Shown in pieces: positions 36,178 to 45,902 of a DNA stretch of 64,000 nucleotides (position 1 is its first letter; each line of letters opens with the position of its first letter). Source of the DNA: Arenibacter algicola. Its GTDB lineage: Bacteria; Bacteroidota; Bacteroidia; Flavobacteriales; Flavobacteriaceae. The stretch covers positions 682,001 to 746,000 of the forward strand of contig NZ_JAHKPO010000003.1 of the NCBI RefSeq assembly GCF_018860365.1. The letters are read 5' to 3'. A program made the translations under genes and the position numbers. The notes under the pieces are model-generated. The model did not search any database, was not told the origin of the DNA, and was given only the letters and a program-made list of their open reading frames with translations.

Positions 36178-37221
36178 ATGGATTACAAATTGCAAATCCC
36201 GAAAGGATATCATCCGCAATTAAATATGCAAGAGACAGAACAAGCAATTAAGTTGATTAAAGACTTTTTTGAGCTTAGTTTGTCGTCCGAATTGAGATTG
36301 AGAAGAATCACCGCTCCTTTGTTCGTAAAAAAAGGATCTGGAATTAATGATGACCTTAGTGGCGTAGAACGTCCTGTTACCTTTCCAATAAAAAGTATGG
36401 ATGATGCCGAAGCTGAAATTGTCCATTCGCTTGCCAAATGGAAAAGACTTGCTCTGGCCGAGTTGGGAATTGAGTCAGGTTACGGAGTGTATACAGATAT
36501 GAACGCATTACGACCAGACGAAGTTTTTTCAAATATACATTCCATATATGTAGATCAGTGGGATTGGGAAAGAGTGGTCTCCAAAGAAGAAAGAACTATC
36601 GATTTCCTAAAATATATTGTAAGAAAAATTTACAGCATTTTTAGAAGGGTAGAATATGTTGTTTACGAGCGTTATTCTCATATAAAACCTGTACTTCCAG
36701 AAGAAATTACTTTTATTCATACAGAGGAATTGGCAGAACAGTATCCCAATCTTTCCTGCAAGGAAAGGGAAACAGAAGCTGCTAAAAAGTATGGTGCAGT
36801 ATTTATTATAGGAATTGGGGGGCTACTCCCAGAAGGGATAAAGCATGATGGTAGAGCTCCGGATTATGACGACTGGAGTACCGAAACCGAAAATGGTCTT
36901 AAGGGTCTAAATGGAGATATCCTTCTGTGGAACCCTGTACTTGAAGATGCCTTGGAGCTTTCGTCTATGGGAATCCGCGTTGATAAAGAAGCACTTAATA
37001 GGCAACTGGCGATTGAAGGTAAGGAAGATAGAAAAGAATTAATGTGGCATAAGATGCTTCTTAATGATGAACTTCCATTATCCATTGGAGGTGGTATAGG
37101 TCAGTCCCGTCTCTGTATGTTCTTCCTGAAAAAAGCGCATATTGGAGAGATTCAGACCAGTATCTGGCCCGAAGAAATGATTGAAGAATGTAAGCAAGGG
37201 AATATTCCCATTCTTTTCTAG
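36178..37221 (+). CDS. asnA: Aspartate-ammonia ligase (asparagine synthetase A)
   Basis: This 347-residue cytoplasmic enzyme makes asparagine from aspartate, ammonia and ATP. It has the class II tRNA-synthetase-like fold with family marks RRITAPLFVKKGSGINDDLSG, EIVHSLAKWKRLAL, GVYTDMNALRPDE, YVDQWDWE and the C-terminal LPLSIGGGIGQSRLCMFFLKKAHIGEIQ. Length matches the family. It stands alone with a strong terminator just after the stop codon, so it is most likely a single-gene unit. Confidence 0.97.
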   Translation: MDYKLQIPKGYHPQLNMQETEQAIKLIKDFFELSLSSELRLRRITAPLFVKKGSGINDDLSGVERPVTFPIKSMDDAEAEIVHSLAKWKRLALAELGIESGYGVYTDMNALRPDEVFSNIHSIYVDQWDWERVVSKEERTIDFLKYIVRKIYSIFRRVEYVVYERYSHIKPVLPEEITFIHTEELAEQYPNLSCKERETEAAKKYGAVFIIGIGGLLPEGIKHDGRAPDYDDWSTETENGLKGLNGDILLWNPVLEDALELSSMGIRVDKEALNRQLAIEGKEDRKELMWHKMLLNDELPLSIGGGIGQSRLCMFFLKKAHIGEIQTSIWPEEMIEECKQGNIPILF

Positions 37222-37246
37222 GAACCCCACGCTTTAACATACTTTT

Positions 37247-37284
37247 AAAATGGCTGCCAATACTTTTTGGCGGCCATTTTTATT
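37247..37284 (+). terminator. Rho-independent terminator of asnA
   Basis: AAAATGGC (37247-37254) plus GCCAA (37256-37260) pair with TTGGC (37267-37271) plus GCCATTTT (37273-37280), followed by TATTTT. The long GC-cored stem and T-rich tail make this one of the clearest terminators in the window. Confidence 0.8.
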
Positions 37285-37389
37285 TTAATCATTATTCGTA
37301 ATTGACGGCACATTTATGTGTAGTAGATTTGTTTGGGTACTTAGGTTCTTTTTGGAAAAGTGGTCCGAGCAATTTGTATATTGCATTCT

Positions 37390-38328
37390 ATGAGACTATT
37401 TCTATTGCTTGCTTTTTTTGTTTTATGTGTTGGTTGTACTGACAAATACGATAAATATAAAAATCCACCAGAATATATTACAACCCCATCTGCTTCAAAT
37501 GCTGCTTATTTTGAAGCTTATGACGAGACTTTAAAATTGTGGAATGTCCCTTATGAGGAATTGTATATTCCTACCACTAACGGAATTGCCCATGTTATTG
37601 TAAGTGGCCTTAAAAATGCAGATCCTGTGGTATTGCTCCACGGAATGAATGCCAGTTCTACCATGTGGTATCCAAATATCGAATCCCTTACCAAAAGCCA
37701 TTGTGTGTTTGCGATCGACTTTATTTTGGAAGCAGGGAAATCTTATTTGTCTAATGATATTGAAAGTGTTGAAAAAGTTACCGATTGGTATAAGGAAGTT
37801 TTATTTGCCCTGGAGTTGGATAGCTTTCATCTCATTGGTGCTTCCCGGGGTGGTTGGTTGGCTGTTAACCTTGCACTGGACGATCAGAAAAAAATAAAAA
37901 GCCTAGTATTATTAAGTCCGGCACAAACTTTTACATGGATCAAGCCAAGTACGGATTTATTAAAGAATATAGTTAGGATATTTTCTTCAAAGGAAAAACA
38001 AATGGAGCAGAGCCTGGAAAGCATGTCCAGTAATGTAGCCAATATTAACGATGTTTACTTAAATCAATATAAACTGGGTACGGAATTGGAGTCTGAGAAC
38101 AAATTTATAACCAGCATGCAACCTTTTTCCAATGACGAACTAAAATCATTACAAATGCCCGTTTTGGTTTTAATTGGTGATGACGATATGATCAATGAAA
38201 AAAGAACGGTCGCTATAGCCAATATGCTGCCGAAAGGGAAAGGTGAAGTAATACAAAATGCAGGACATTTTTTATCTATCGATCAGGCGGAAACAGTGAA
38301 TGAAAAAATGCAGGACTTTTTAAAATAA
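37390..38328 (+). CDS. Alpha/beta hydrolase lipoprotein
   Basis: This 312-residue protein begins MRLFLLLAFFVLCVGC, a lipoprotein signal with Cys 16. The alpha/beta-hydrolase fold is shown by the oxyanion region VVLLHGMNASSTMWY, the nucleophile elbow GASRGG (Ser), the Asp in LVLIGDDDMI and the His in NAGHFLSID. The substrate is unknown; a periplasm-facing esterase or lipase-like role is likely. The frame is open from 37360, but the ATG at 37390 gives the clean signal. It has no close operon partner. Confidence 0.88.
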   Translation: MRLFLLLAFFVLCVGCTDKYDKYKNPPEYITTPSASNAAYFEAYDETLKLWNVPYEELYIPTTNGIAHVIVSGLKNADPVVLLHGMNASSTMWYPNIESLTKSHCVFAIDFILEAGKSYLSNDIESVEKVTDWYKEVLFALELDSFHLIGASRGGWLAVNLALDDQKKIKSLVLLSPAQTFTWIKPSTDLLKNIVRIFSSKEKQMEQSLESMSSNVANINDVYLNQYKLGTELESENKFITSMQPFSNDELKSLQMPVLVLIGDDDMINEKRTVAIANMLPKGKGEVIQNAGHFLSIDQAETVNEKMQDFLK

Positions 38329-38411
38329 GAACCCTGTCCGTTCTGAGAGTGCACTGTTTTTTTGACAAGGGAAGTTGGCCTTCAATAGATCCAAAAGTAG
38401 CATTTGGCAAA

Positions 38412-38558
38412 TTAAAACTGCTTCCTAGCCTTTTTATTTCTGCTGCTTCGGAAATTCCTACTACCTTTTGTTAGGTAATGTACCACAACCAGCGCTATAC
38501 TGATTATAACCACAGGAATAAGTATCTCGTAAGCCTCAATTGGTAAATCCATAGTCAT
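38412..38558 (-). CDS. Small single-pass membrane protein, 48 residues
   Basis: A frame from the ATG at 38556-38558 to the TAA at 38412-38414 encodes 48 residues. An acidic N-terminus (MTMDLPIEAYE) is followed by one hydrophobic helix (ILIPVVIISIALVVVHYL) and a strongly basic tail (KGSRNFRSSRNKKARKQF). The plan of one helix with a basic cytoplasmic tail is what a genuine small membrane protein would show, and chance frames rarely do. A second ATG at 38552 could be the start. I do not recognise a family. It points towards the alpha/beta hydrolase gene, whose end is 83 bp away. Confidence 0.55.
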   Translation of the reverse strand: MTMDLPIEAYEILIPVVIISIALVVVHYLTKGSRNFRSSRNKKARKQF

Positions 38559-38640
38559 AATATACAAAAAATCTAAATATAAAGGCTTTACGGACTATAT
38601 TCAGCGGTATTCACTAGCAGATAAGGATTTTTCTATACTT

Positions 38641-39080
38641 TATATGTTGACGGAACAAAGAAACGGCCTATTTTTATTTTAGTAGTAAATCAAGGGGTTT
38701 TCACACCGGGTTTAGGAAGGCGTCCATAGAGCATTTCACCATAGTGAAAGCGGCCTGGGCGCTGCGGCCGTGGAAAGTCCGTAGATTTCAAGAAAAGAAA
38801 AATCAGCCTAGCGTTTTTTGGTTCGTTTTTTGGGCGATGCAAAAAATGAACAGAATACTAATAGTGAGATAGTTTGTTCTTATTAATTCTAATGCACACT
38901 AAACTTTTCAGATTTATCCATTTCTTAACTGTCCAATGAAACCGACGCAGGGGGGGCATGAAATCCCAAGATTTTATGTTCCATGCCATGTCCTAAATTA
39001 TTTCCAAGGCTTCAATGATTCTTTATGGCCATGCCATCTCTATCAGGAAAGAAGATCGACCTAACAATTGACTTTGTAGC
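38641..39080 (+). repeat. Dispersed repeat, copy A
   Basis: This stretch matches the repeats at 54.8-56.2 kb in blocks. The blocks are GTTGAyGGAACAAAG with CCTATTTTTATTTTAGTAG, then the ACACCGGG block, then TCCATAGAGCATTTCACC with GTGAAAGCGGCCTGGGCGC, then GGGCGATGCAAAAAATGAAC, then ATTTATCCATTTCTTAA and AATGAAACCGACGCAGG, then CTAAATTATTTCCAAGGC. Similarity is high in blocks and lost between them, so this is an older copy. It has no coding frame. The GC-rich middle (38725-38775) stands out in the AT-rich gap. Confidence 0.8.
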
Positions 39081-39599
39081 CAATGTCCAACTGTATTAAC
39101 AACGATCAAATATTTTTCGTTAATAGTGTTTTTTTTTTTTTGGTATTGAACTGTTGGCATCTATGGAGTTACCTATAACTTATCACCAATCAGGATCATA
39201 AACTAATACAGGGTGAAGCTGTGGAAAAAGAATGGAACTATTTAGTCCATAGTACCATAAAATTTTGCAACACAATCTGTATACATTTATCCTATTCTTT
39301 TTAAAAGCGAATGCAACCTACTTACCAAATTAAAGGAATACCATTCCATGGCTATTATCGACCTTTATAAATATAGCGGATACTAAATTCAATATTTACT
39401 AACTTAGGACCAAATACCTGGTTGTATTGTTTCCCCTCATTACAGCAGCGATAATTTTATTGGAATTAGAATAATTATAAGACGCTAAAATGTATTTAGA
39501 GATGTCCCTTGGAATGGAATTATTTGTACCGCTACATAGGTCCATAGGTTGGGATTCATTTAATAATATGTTGAAAAATCAGCTAACATAACTTCAGTA
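39081..39599. other. Intergenic stretch without visible features
   Basis: This AT-rich DNA includes an uninterrupted T-run near 39129-39140. I see no gene, tRNA or clear promoter in it. Confidence 0.5.
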
Positions 39600-40541
39600 A
39601 TGAAAGCAATAGTATACAATAAGAAAGATCCATCCGATAAGTTAATATATTGCGATGTTGAAAAGCCTAGGCCAAACAACAACGAAGTATTGATAAAAAT
39701 TGTTTGTGCCTCATTAAATGCAGCGGATTACCGTTCTATGAAAATGGGAATTACACCGAAGAAAAAAATCTTCGGATCTGCAATAGCGGGTAGGATAGAA
39801 TCTGTGGGAAAAAATATCCGACAGTTCAAGCCTGGGGATGAAGTACTCGGAGACCTTTCGGATTTTGGATTTGGTGGATTGGCAGAATACGCCGTGGCAC
39901 CTGAAAAGGCCTTAGCGCTAAAACCTGCGAAAATTTCGTTTGAAGAAGCTGTTACTTTACCTGTTGCAGCTACAACAGCCTTAAAAGCATTACGTGACAA
40001 AGGTAATATCCAAAAAGAACAGAAGGTGTTAATTGTTGGTGCCGCTGGCGGAGTTGGAACCTTTGCTGTGCAACTTGCCAAGTATTACGGGACGATTATA
40101 ACAGCCGTATGCGGTCCCAAAAATATGGAGCAAGCAAGAGCCTTGGGCGCAGATCATGTAATTGATTATACAAAGGAGGATTTCACCAAAAGTAATGAAC
40201 GTTATGATCTAATTGTGGCTATCAATGGCAATTATCCACTTTTGGGCTATAGAAAAATCTTAAGTTCGAACGGTACATATGTCATGGTAGGTGGGGGGTT
40301 ATTACAAATAATGAAGTCTATTTTTTTCGGTTGGCTGTTGTCGTTCGGAAAAAAGAAAATGCGATATCTTTCGGCCAAGTCAGACCAAAAGGATTTGGAT
40401 TTTGTAGTAAAGCTCTTAGAGTATCACAAAATAAAGCCGGTGATAGAAAGAAGATATTCACTTGACAGGACAGCGGAAGCCATGCAATATTTAAGTGAAG
40501 GTCACGCACAAGGCAAAGTAATTATAATGTTGGAGGGATAA
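39600..40541 (+). CDS. NAD(P)-dependent MDR oxidoreductase
   Basis: This 313-residue medium-chain dehydrogenase/reductase of the zinc-independent type has a GroES-like domain (ASLNAADYRSMKMGITPKKKIFGSAIAG) and a Rossmann domain with VGAAGGVGTFAVQLAKYYG (near residue 143) and ALGADHVIDYTKEDF. A basic, hydrophobic insertion (MKSIFFGWLLSFGKKKMRYL) is typical of the yeast-like reticulon-4-interacting branch. It likely reduces quinones or enals with NADPH. The AlkD-like gene follows after 53 bp, suggesting a two-gene stress unit. Confidence 0.9.
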   Translation: MKAIVYNKKDPSDKLIYCDVEKPRPNNNEVLIKIVCASLNAADYRSMKMGITPKKKIFGSAIAGRIESVGKNIRQFKPGDEVLGDLSDFGFGGLAEYAVAPEKALALKPAKISFEEAVTLPVAATTALKALRDKGNIQKEQKVLIVGAAGGVGTFAVQLAKYYGTIITAVCGPKNMEQARALGADHVIDYTKEDFTKSNERYDLIVAINGNYPLLGYRKILSSNGTYVMVGGGLLQIMKSIFFGWLLSFGKKKMRYLSAKSDQKDLDFVVKLLEYHKIKPVIERRYSLDRTAEAMQYLSEGHAQGKVIIMLEG

Positions 40542-40594
40542 ATTAACGAACAAATGAATTCGAAAGCAAAACGGAACAATGAAACCATAAGATA

Positions 40595-41251
40595 ATGACG
40601 GCAAAAGAATTCATTGACACTTTAAAAGACATTGGCCAGCAATATTCGAGAGGTATTCCTAAAAGGGAGGTGTTTTATTTAGCGAAAGATTTTCAGTGCA
40701 TGCCGGTTGCTGAGGTGGTTAAATTACTAAGGGACGAAAATTACGATCACCGACTTGGTGCAGTATCCATCTTGGACTGGAAAGCACGCAATAAGAAAAC
40801 CTCAGAAGGGGAGAGGCGGGATGTATACCTGGCGTATATAGAAAATCATAAATATATAGACGATTGGGGTCTGGTAGATAGGGCCGCACCCTATGTAGTG
40901 GGTGGGTATTTGTTTGATAAGGACAGAACGCCCTTATACAATTTGGCAAAATCCCCAAACCCTATGGAAAGAAGGACAGCCATAGTAAGTACCTACTATT
41001 TTATAAGAAAGAATGAATTGAATGACACCTTTAAAATTGCCGAAATCCTTGCAAATGATACAAATGAATTAGTCCAAAAAGCAGTGGGTAGCTGGATCAG
41101 GGAAGCAGGCAAGAGGGACGAAAATAAATTGAAAGTCTTTCTGGATGAATATGCTCCAACCCTAGCTAGGGTTACCCTAAGATACGCCATTGAGAAGTTC
41201 AGCCCTGAGACGCGAAAACATTATTTGGGATTGGGCAAAAAGAATACCTAA
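40595..41251 (+). CDS. AlkD-like DNA alkylation repair protein
   Basis: This 218-residue protein of HEAT-like helical repeats resembles the AlkD family of alkylpurine DNA glycosylases. Marks are DENYDHRLGAVSILDWKARN, DDWGLVDRAAPYVVGGYL (the WDLVD segment holding the catalytic Asp), NPMERRTAIVSTYYFIRKNE and KAVGSWIREAGKRD. Alkylated bases are removed without base flipping in this family. Length is close to the usual 220-240. The start codon follows the upstream MDR gene by 53 bp. Confidence 0.85.
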   Translation: MTAKEFIDTLKDIGQQYSRGIPKREVFYLAKDFQCMPVAEVVKLLRDENYDHRLGAVSILDWKARNKKTSEGERRDVYLAYIENHKYIDDWGLVDRAAPYVVGGYLFDKDRTPLYNLAKSPNPMERRTAIVSTYYFIRKNELNDTFKIAEILANDTNELVQKAVGSWIREAGKRDENKLKVFLDEYAPTLARVTLRYAIEKFSPETRKHYLGLGKKNT

Positions 41252-41330
41252 AAACTACCGTCAACAAAGTATATTGCATGTCTTATAGAACACGAATCAT
41301 AAACTAAACCAAACCAACAATAACCACAGT

Positions 41331-42839
41331 ATGATAAAAACAATTATAAGAACCCTTCTGATCGCCACCCTAATTACCTCCTGCCAACCCATGGTTCAGG
41401 ACATCTATCTTGGACAAGGAATTATGGCTGGTGAAGCCACTTCAACATCCGTCATCCTACAATCCAGATTAACGGTTTCCGACAGCTTGATCAAGGGGGA
41501 TCTGACCGGTATAGAAGGTGTCGCCAGATTTGAAATTGATAAGGATGCTACTTTTGATAATCCCTTGTATTCTGACTTTGTAGAGGCTACATCAGAGAAC
41601 GACTATATTATAAAAAAGAAAATTGAAGGTCTGGAGCCAGGAAATAAATACTTCTATCGTCTCCAATTCGGAAAGGACGAGAATACCCTTTTTGAAAGTG
41701 AAATAGCAACTTTTAAAACCTTGCCCGGACCCAATAGCAGTGAAAAGTTATCAATGGTGGTGGTAACGGGTATGAACCACTATTTTTTCCATTACGGAAA
41801 ATATGAGGAAGGAACGGCCTATTCCGGAGAAGACAAGCTTCAAGGGTATCCGGCATTGCAGGCTATCCAAAACTTGAACCCGGATTACTTTATTGGTACT
41901 GGTGATAACGTTTACTTTGACCATCCCCACAAGACCAACTTCGATAGGGCCGTCAAAGCAGGGAAGAACCCTCACCCAGGAGGATATAAGGGCATGGAAG
42001 TGGTGGATGAAGCAGGGATGCGCAGGAAATACCATGAACAATTTGCCCAACCAAGGTTTCGGGAACTTTTTAGCAAGCTGGGAACCTACTGGGAAAAGGA
42101 TGATCATGATTATAGATTCAACGATGCCGATCCCTATCAGGAATTTCCTATATCCCATGAATTGGGGATCAAGAATTTTAAGGAGCAATTACCTGTGGTG
42201 GATCTAGAGGACATAAATGCTAAAACCTATCGTACCCATCGCATGAACCAAGATCTTCAGCTTTGGTTTTTGGAAGGGAGGGACTATAGAAGTCCCAATG
42301 AAATGAAAGACGGACCCGACAAAACGCTGTTGGGACCTGAGCAATTAGATTGGCTTAAGGAGACATTAATGGAGAGCGATGCCAGTTTTAAGCTCATAAT
42401 TTCGCCAACGCCAATGGTGGGCCCAGATGATGCCTACAAAACAGATAATCATGTAAATCATGACGGTTTCAGGCAGGAGGGAGAAGCAATTTTCAAATGG
42501 TTGGCTGATAATGGTTTTCTCGATAAAAATCTATATATCATATGTGGAGACAGGCATTGGCAATACCACGCCATGCACCCGAGTGGGTTTGAGGAATTCT
42601 CTACAGGTTCCTTGGTCGATAACAATTCGCGCGCTGGACGCTTGGCAGGAGATCCCGAATCTACCGATCCCGATAGTTTGATCAAACAATTCTATATTCA
42701 AGGGGATAAGGAGTCCGCAAGTGGTGGATTTTTGTCGGTTACCGTGCAAAGAAAGGATAGTATTCCAGTAGCAAGCTTTCAACACTTTGATGAGAAGGGA
42801 AATTTACTTTACGAGACCGAAAAAACTGGCCGAAATTAA
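41331..42839 (+). CDS. PhoD-like metallophosphatase lipoprotein
   Basis: This 502-residue lipoprotein (lipobox LITSC, Cys 18) has an N-terminal Fn3-like PhoD domain (GIMAGEATSTSVILQSRL) followed by a calcineurin-like domain. That domain has NYFIGTGDNVYFDHP, YWEKDDHDYRFNDADP and the C-terminal metal motif LYIICGDRHWQYHAM. Such enzymes hydrolyse phosphate diesters or monoesters outside the cytoplasm. The next gene starts 53 bp later and encodes an exported esterase, so the two are probably cotranscribed. Confidence 0.9.
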   Translation: MIKTIIRTLLIATLITSCQPMVQDIYLGQGIMAGEATSTSVILQSRLTVSDSLIKGDLTGIEGVARFEIDKDATFDNPLYSDFVEATSENDYIIKKKIEGLEPGNKYFYRLQFGKDENTLFESEIATFKTLPGPNSSEKLSMVVVTGMNHYFFHYGKYEEGTAYSGEDKLQGYPALQAIQNLNPDYFIGTGDNVYFDHPHKTNFDRAVKAGKNPHPGGYKGMEVVDEAGMRRKYHEQFAQPRFRELFSKLGTYWEKDDHDYRFNDADPYQEFPISHELGIKNFKEQLPVVDLEDINAKTYRTHRMNQDLQLWFLEGRDYRSPNEMKDGPDKTLLGPEQLDWLKETLMESDASFKLIISPTPMVGPDDAYKTDNHVNHDGFRQEGEAIFKWLADNGFLDKNLYIICGDRHWQYHAMHPSGFEEFSTGSLVDNNSRAGRLAGDPESTDPDSLIKQFYIQGDKESASGGFLSVTVQRKDSIPVASFQHFDEKGNLLYETEKTGRN

Positions 42840-42892
42840 TTGAGAAGGAAGTTGGTTTCAATAATGTGCGGGAAAGAAGCAATACAAAGGAA

Positions 42893-43735
42893 ATGAGGAA
42901 GGTTCTAAAAATAGTGATCATCGCAACTGGCATATTCAGTTTGGGGCTAACCAGATCGGTCTCCCAGACCAAGGAGACGAAAATGGCTGAATTGTTCAAT
43001 GGGAGAACCCATGTGAACATGCAAAAGGATACGCTGCAGTATCGATTGCTTATGCCTTTGGATTACGATCCCAATAAACAGTACCCCTTGGTGGTATGTC
43101 TGTCAGGAGGAGCTGGCAGGGGTACGGATAATATCCAGCAGATTGCAGGTTCCAAGGCAGCTCAGGTACTATCCACTTTAGAAAATAGAAAAAAATATCC
43201 TGCTTTTATTTTTGTGCCCCAATGCCCACCTGGTGCTGATTGGGGGAGGTCTCTGGGAAAGATGGAAAGAGAAGGCCTGATTGCGCGGGGAAGGTATAAT
43301 CAACCCAATGTGGAATCTTTAGTTTTTGAAACCATAGCTGCCTTGGAAGAAGAATTTAATATACATACCACTAGACGCTATATTACCGGTCAGTCCATGG
43401 GCGGATTTGGAACTTGGCATTACATTCTGACCCACCCTCAAATGTTTACCGCCGCCATACCGATCTGTGGGGGAGCTAATCCTGATCTTGCAAAAAAGAT
43501 TACTGATTTACCCCTATGGGTTTTTCATGGTGACAATGACAAAACCGTTCCTGTTGACTTTTCGCGAAGAATGGTTGCCGCAATTAAAAAGGCGGGTGGA
43601 AATCCAAAATATACTGAGTTTCCCGGTGTTGGTCATGGGAGCTGGCATGAGGCTTTTGATACCCCGGAATTGCTGGATTGGTTTTTTGCTCAGGTCAAGG
43701 AAGTAGAACATCAAGAAAATACTATAAAATACTGA
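42893..43735 (+). CDS. Exported esterase/dienelactone-hydrolase-like enzyme
   Basis: This 280-residue protein has a signal peptide (MRKVLKIVIIATGIFSLGL, cleavage likely after SVSQ). It has an alpha/beta-hydrolase fold with the oxyanion segment PLVVCLSGGAGRG, the nucleophile elbow GQSMGGFGTW, the Asp in FHGDNDKTVP and the His in GVGHGSWHE. It resembles prolyl-oligopeptidase-type carbohydrate esterases. The frame extends upstream to a GTG at 42866, but the ATG at 42893 gives the signal peptide. It follows the PhoD-like gene. Confidence 0.88.
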   Translation: MRKVLKIVIIATGIFSLGLTRSVSQTKETKMAELFNGRTHVNMQKDTLQYRLLMPLDYDPNKQYPLVVCLSGGAGRGTDNIQQIAGSKAAQVLSTLENRKKYPAFIFVPQCPPGADWGRSLGKMEREGLIARGRYNQPNVESLVFETIAALEEEFNIHTTRRYITGQSMGGFGTWHYILTHPQMFTAAIPICGGANPDLAKKITDLPLWVFHGDNDKTVPVDFSRRMVAAIKKAGGNPKYTEFPGVGHGSWHEAFDTPELLDWFFAQVKEVEHQENTIKY

Positions 43736-43850
43736 TATTGATTTTTTAGATCTGGGTAAGCGGGGAAGAATGGGATAGTTCACATAACTCTTGTTCTTGG
43801 CAACCAACAGGTATAAAATAATTCAAGTTAAATAAAGTGGAAATATAATT

Positions 43851-45107
43851 ATGATGAAACGTAAAGTAAAAACATTCAGCTTATTAGGTTTGTTTCTTAT
43901 TGTTGCCGTGCAATGTACAGATAGGAATTCAACCAAATCGAATCCAGCAGTAAAACCCGAAAGCACTCTCTTGGCAATAAATGAAAGGCCGCAACATTTG
44001 GGAGATAGTACACCAGGTGTTCGTAAAATAAAGGATATCGTAATTTATAAGGATTCTATGTTTTTCTCTACATTTCCGTCTGTAATAACACGACCTGATG
44101 GAGAGATATTGGTGGCATTTCGCAGGGCACCAGATCGTAAAATATTCGGAGAGAGTAAAACAAATCACGTTGATCCCAACAGCTATTTGGTATCGGTGCA
44201 ATCAAGTGATAACGGAGAAACATGGACAAAAACCCCGAAATTAATTTATGCACATCCTTTTGGGGGTTCCCAAGATCCGTGTTTATTACAATTGAAGGAC
44301 GGAACTCTTCTTTGTGCCAGTTATGGTTGGGCTTTTGTTAGGCCAGATGGTTTGTCTAACTTAAAGGAACCGAGTTTTATCAACTCTGGAAATGCCGTTT
44401 TTTTAGGAGGTTATCTGGTGCGTTCCCATGATGGTGGAAAAACCTGGGGTGATGCTATATATCCTCCACATATAGGACCAGAAGTTTTAAATGATGCATT
44501 AGGCAATCCAGTGGCTGCATATAATAGAGGAGCCTTATACGAGGCAAATGATGGGAGGATTTTATGGATAGTAGCAGCGCATGATACCCCTACCAAGACT
44601 TCCAATCATCTTATCACATCAAAGGATAAGGGGTTGACCTGGGATTATGTTTCCCCGGTAGCTGTTGATAGCAAAATTTCATTTAATGAGGCATCAATAA
44701 TTGAAACCCCTAAAGGCGATCTTGTGGGTTTTTTAAGAACAGCTCATTTTGAAGACCAAGCTGTTATTTCCCGTTCAACAGATGGAGGTAAAACTTTTAA
44801 ATGGGAGTCAATGGGTTTCCAGGGACATCCTTTAAATGCTTTGCGATTAAAAGATAACAGCGTTTTACTTACCTATGGATACCGCCATGAACCATACGGA
44901 ATACGAGCCCGTATTCTAAACGCAGAATGCACCGATTTTGCGACAGCTCCCGAGATCGTACTTCGTGCTGATGGCGGCAGTAGTGATATTGGTTATACCT
45001 GGGCAACCCAACTCCAGGATAATAAAATTTTGGTAATCTACTATTTCAATCAAGATAATGGCACCCGTTATATTGCAGGTACTATTTTGGAATTTGATAA
45101 TAAATAG
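43851..45107 (+). CDS. Sialidase-fold lipoprotein (BNR repeats)
   Basis: This 418-residue lipoprotein (lipobox VAVQC) forms a six-bladed propeller with four clear Asp-boxes: SSDNGETW, SHDGGKTW, SKDKGLTW and STDGGKTF. An arginine in SVITRPDGEILVAFRRAPD sits in the expected first-blade place. Exo-alpha-sialidases (GH33) share this fold, but many Bacteroidota relatives act on other acidic sugars. The catalytic Tyr-Glu pair is not certain here, so sialidase activity is not claimed. Two adjacent ATG codons (43851 and 43854) could start it. Confidence 0.85.
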   Translation: MMKRKVKTFSLLGLFLIVAVQCTDRNSTKSNPAVKPESTLLAINERPQHLGDSTPGVRKIKDIVIYKDSMFFSTFPSVITRPDGEILVAFRRAPDRKIFGESKTNHVDPNSYLVSVQSSDNGETWTKTPKLIYAHPFGGSQDPCLLQLKDGTLLCASYGWAFVRPDGLSNLKEPSFINSGNAVFLGGYLVRSHDGGKTWGDAIYPPHIGPEVLNDALGNPVAAYNRGALYEANDGRILWIVAAHDTPTKTSNHLITSKDKGLTWDYVSPVAVDSKISFNEASIIETPKGDLVGFLRTAHFEDQAVISRSTDGGKTFKWESMGFQGHPLNALRLKDNSVLLTYGYRHEPYGIRARILNAECTDFATAPEIVLRADGGSSDIGYTWATQLQDNKILVIYYFNQDNGTRYIAGTILEFDNK

Positions 45108-45695
45108 TATATGGATAAATTCCTGACCAACCCAAAAACGCCATATTATCAGACTTTATCGATTAAGCAATTACAAGACCTAATATTTGCTAACTTAGAA
45201 GGTTTATAACAAACACATGGTTGTAGTATTCCCCCTTCTTTTATGCCATCGAAAATTTCATGAGATTTATAAGGTTTATAAGACCTTAAAATGGTTATTT
45301 AGTAAAAAGTTAATATATCAATATGACTCGCGTCAAGATATAGCCATCCCAAATCCACCGCTAATACAACACATTTTTTTTTCAATCGCAACGGCCAAGC
45401 TTAAAAAATAAAATAGCCGTTACTGCCTTTCCGATAAACCAACTTTATCGTCAAAAGAATATGAACAAATATTTATATATTGCTTACAAAGCGCACATAT
45501 TTTTTTAACTTGTTGAACTGAATAATCAAGGGAGTGATAAAAGTAAAATTGATTTTGAAAACATTGATAGAAAGCTATTTGAATTGAAGTTGGTTGAGCC
45601 ACAAAATTCTAAGCCGGCTTCTTTTATGCATTATCTTCATACCCACTAGAACTGAGTTTCCAAATTCTATATCTAACCCAAAAACTTGTTGCATA
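45108..45695. other. Intergenic region before the restriction-type island
   Basis: This 588-bp AT-rich region contains only short dubious frames, such as a 32-codon one at 45111-45209 right after the previous stop. I see no reliable gene, tRNA or terminator. Confidence 0.5.
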
Positions 45696-45902
45696 ATGAA
45701 AGAGACATCTAATAAAATAAACAGAGAAGATTTTATGAGGTTTTTTCGAGATGATGAAAAATTGAATACATTATCGACAGATGATAGAATTGAAATTTTC
45801 TTACAAATTCTTCAAGGTAATTCAGATATTACAAAAGAACTTTTAAACGAATTAATTTTTGATTATGAGGTTCATAATTTAAGAATAAGCCAGATAAAGT
45901 AA
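45696..45902 (+). CDS. Small protein coupled to an HNH endonuclease
   Basis: This 68-residue, mostly helical acidic protein (MKETSNKINREDFMRFF, then ILQGNSDITKELLNELIFDYEV) matches no family I know. Its stop overlaps the next start (TAATG at 45900-45904), so the two are almost certainly translated together. The frame is open further upstream from 45594, but the ATG at 45696 is the first that gives a normal soluble start. It could be a partner, inhibitor or specificity subunit of the nuclease, which is inference only. Confidence 0.65.
   Translation: MKETSNKINREDFMRFFRDDEKLNTLSTDDRIEIFLQILQGNSDITKELLNELIFDYEVHNLRISQIK

Noticed and set aside
43851-45107. Naming the BNR protein a sialidase
   Set aside because: The Asp-boxes show the fold, but I could not place the catalytic Tyr and Glu with confidence.
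45217-45411. Open frame of 64 codons after the sialidase-fold gene
   Set aside because: Its composition is not protein-like, it has no domain or signal, and it lies in AT-rich intergenic DNA.
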